Positions 5,637 through 5,648 of a DNA stretch of 5,648 bases are shown in pieces. The position numbers and the translations under genes were made by a program. Under the pieces are notes generated by a model. That model made no database searches and was not told the origin of the DNA. It worked only from the letters and a program-made list of their open reading frames with translations. This DNA comes from an uncultured Clostridia bacterium (GTDB lineage Bacteria; Bacillota; Clostridia; Christensenellales; Borkfalkiaceae), in NCBI GenBank assembly GCA_947632165.1, contig CANROI010000098.1, positions 1-5,648 on the forward strand, read 5' to 3'. Positions within the stretch are counted from its first letter, which is position 1, and each line of letters opens with the position of its first letter.

Positions 5637-5642
5637 ATTATC
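5637..5642 (-). promoter_or_regulatory. Candidate -10 of the large lipoprotein promoter
   Basis: On the minus strand GATAAT (5 of 6 to TATAAT) lies in the AT-rich run TGATAATATAAGG, placing a start near 5630 with a short leader before the SD. TAATAT and TATAAG overlap it and could serve instead. The -35 would fall beyond the window, so the pair cannot be confirmed. Confidence 0.4.
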
Positions 5643-5648
5643 AGACAT

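Overview
The window reads as chromosomal DNA from a Gram-positive, probably spore-forming member of the Clostridia (Bacillota). This rests on two lipoprotein signal peptides with lipobox cysteines, strong AGGAGG-type ribosome binding sites, a textbook sigma-A promoter, a SpoVB/MurJ-type flippase, a double-LysM protein, and a lipoprotein built from bacterial Ig-like domains. The coding DNA is clearly GC-rich, while the promoter stretches are AT-rich. The class-level placement is inferred; nothing here fixes a genus.

Layout, left to right. (1) 1-353, minus: the N-terminal 117 residues of a small lipoprotein of lipocalin-like type, running off the left edge. It is driven by a perfect TTGACA-17-TATAAT promoter at 395-423. 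(2) 424-586: a non-coding spacer with a 13-bp perfect hairpin terminator (508-542) for the gene to its right, plus an extra copy of one terminator arm. (3) 587-1243, minus: a cysteine-rich 218-residue protein of unknown function. (4) 1314-1598, minus: a 94-residue protein made of two LysM units. Both (3) and (4) are preceded by octamers (CATACATT, CATACAAT) that match the -10 element of the mother-cell sporulation factor sigma-E. (5) 1675-3183, plus: a 14-helix flippase of the SpoVB/MurJ group, divergent from the LysM gene. (6) 3189-3225: a 17-bp hairpin that can terminate both converging genes. (7) 3241-5610, minus: a 789-residue surface lipoprotein with a duplicated plan, (Ig-Ig-binding module) twice. 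Its SD and a likely -10 lie near the right edge.

All five products fit the cell envelope: a lipid-linked precursor flippase, a peptidoglycan-binding protein, a cysteine-rich possible coat protein, and two lipoproteins anchored outside the membrane. The middle trio (cysteine-rich protein, LysM protein, SpoVB-like flippase) could be a small sporulation-envelope locus. That is a hypothesis from gene content and candidate promoter motifs, not a demonstrated system. I see no mobile element, CRISPR array, tRNA or rRNA.
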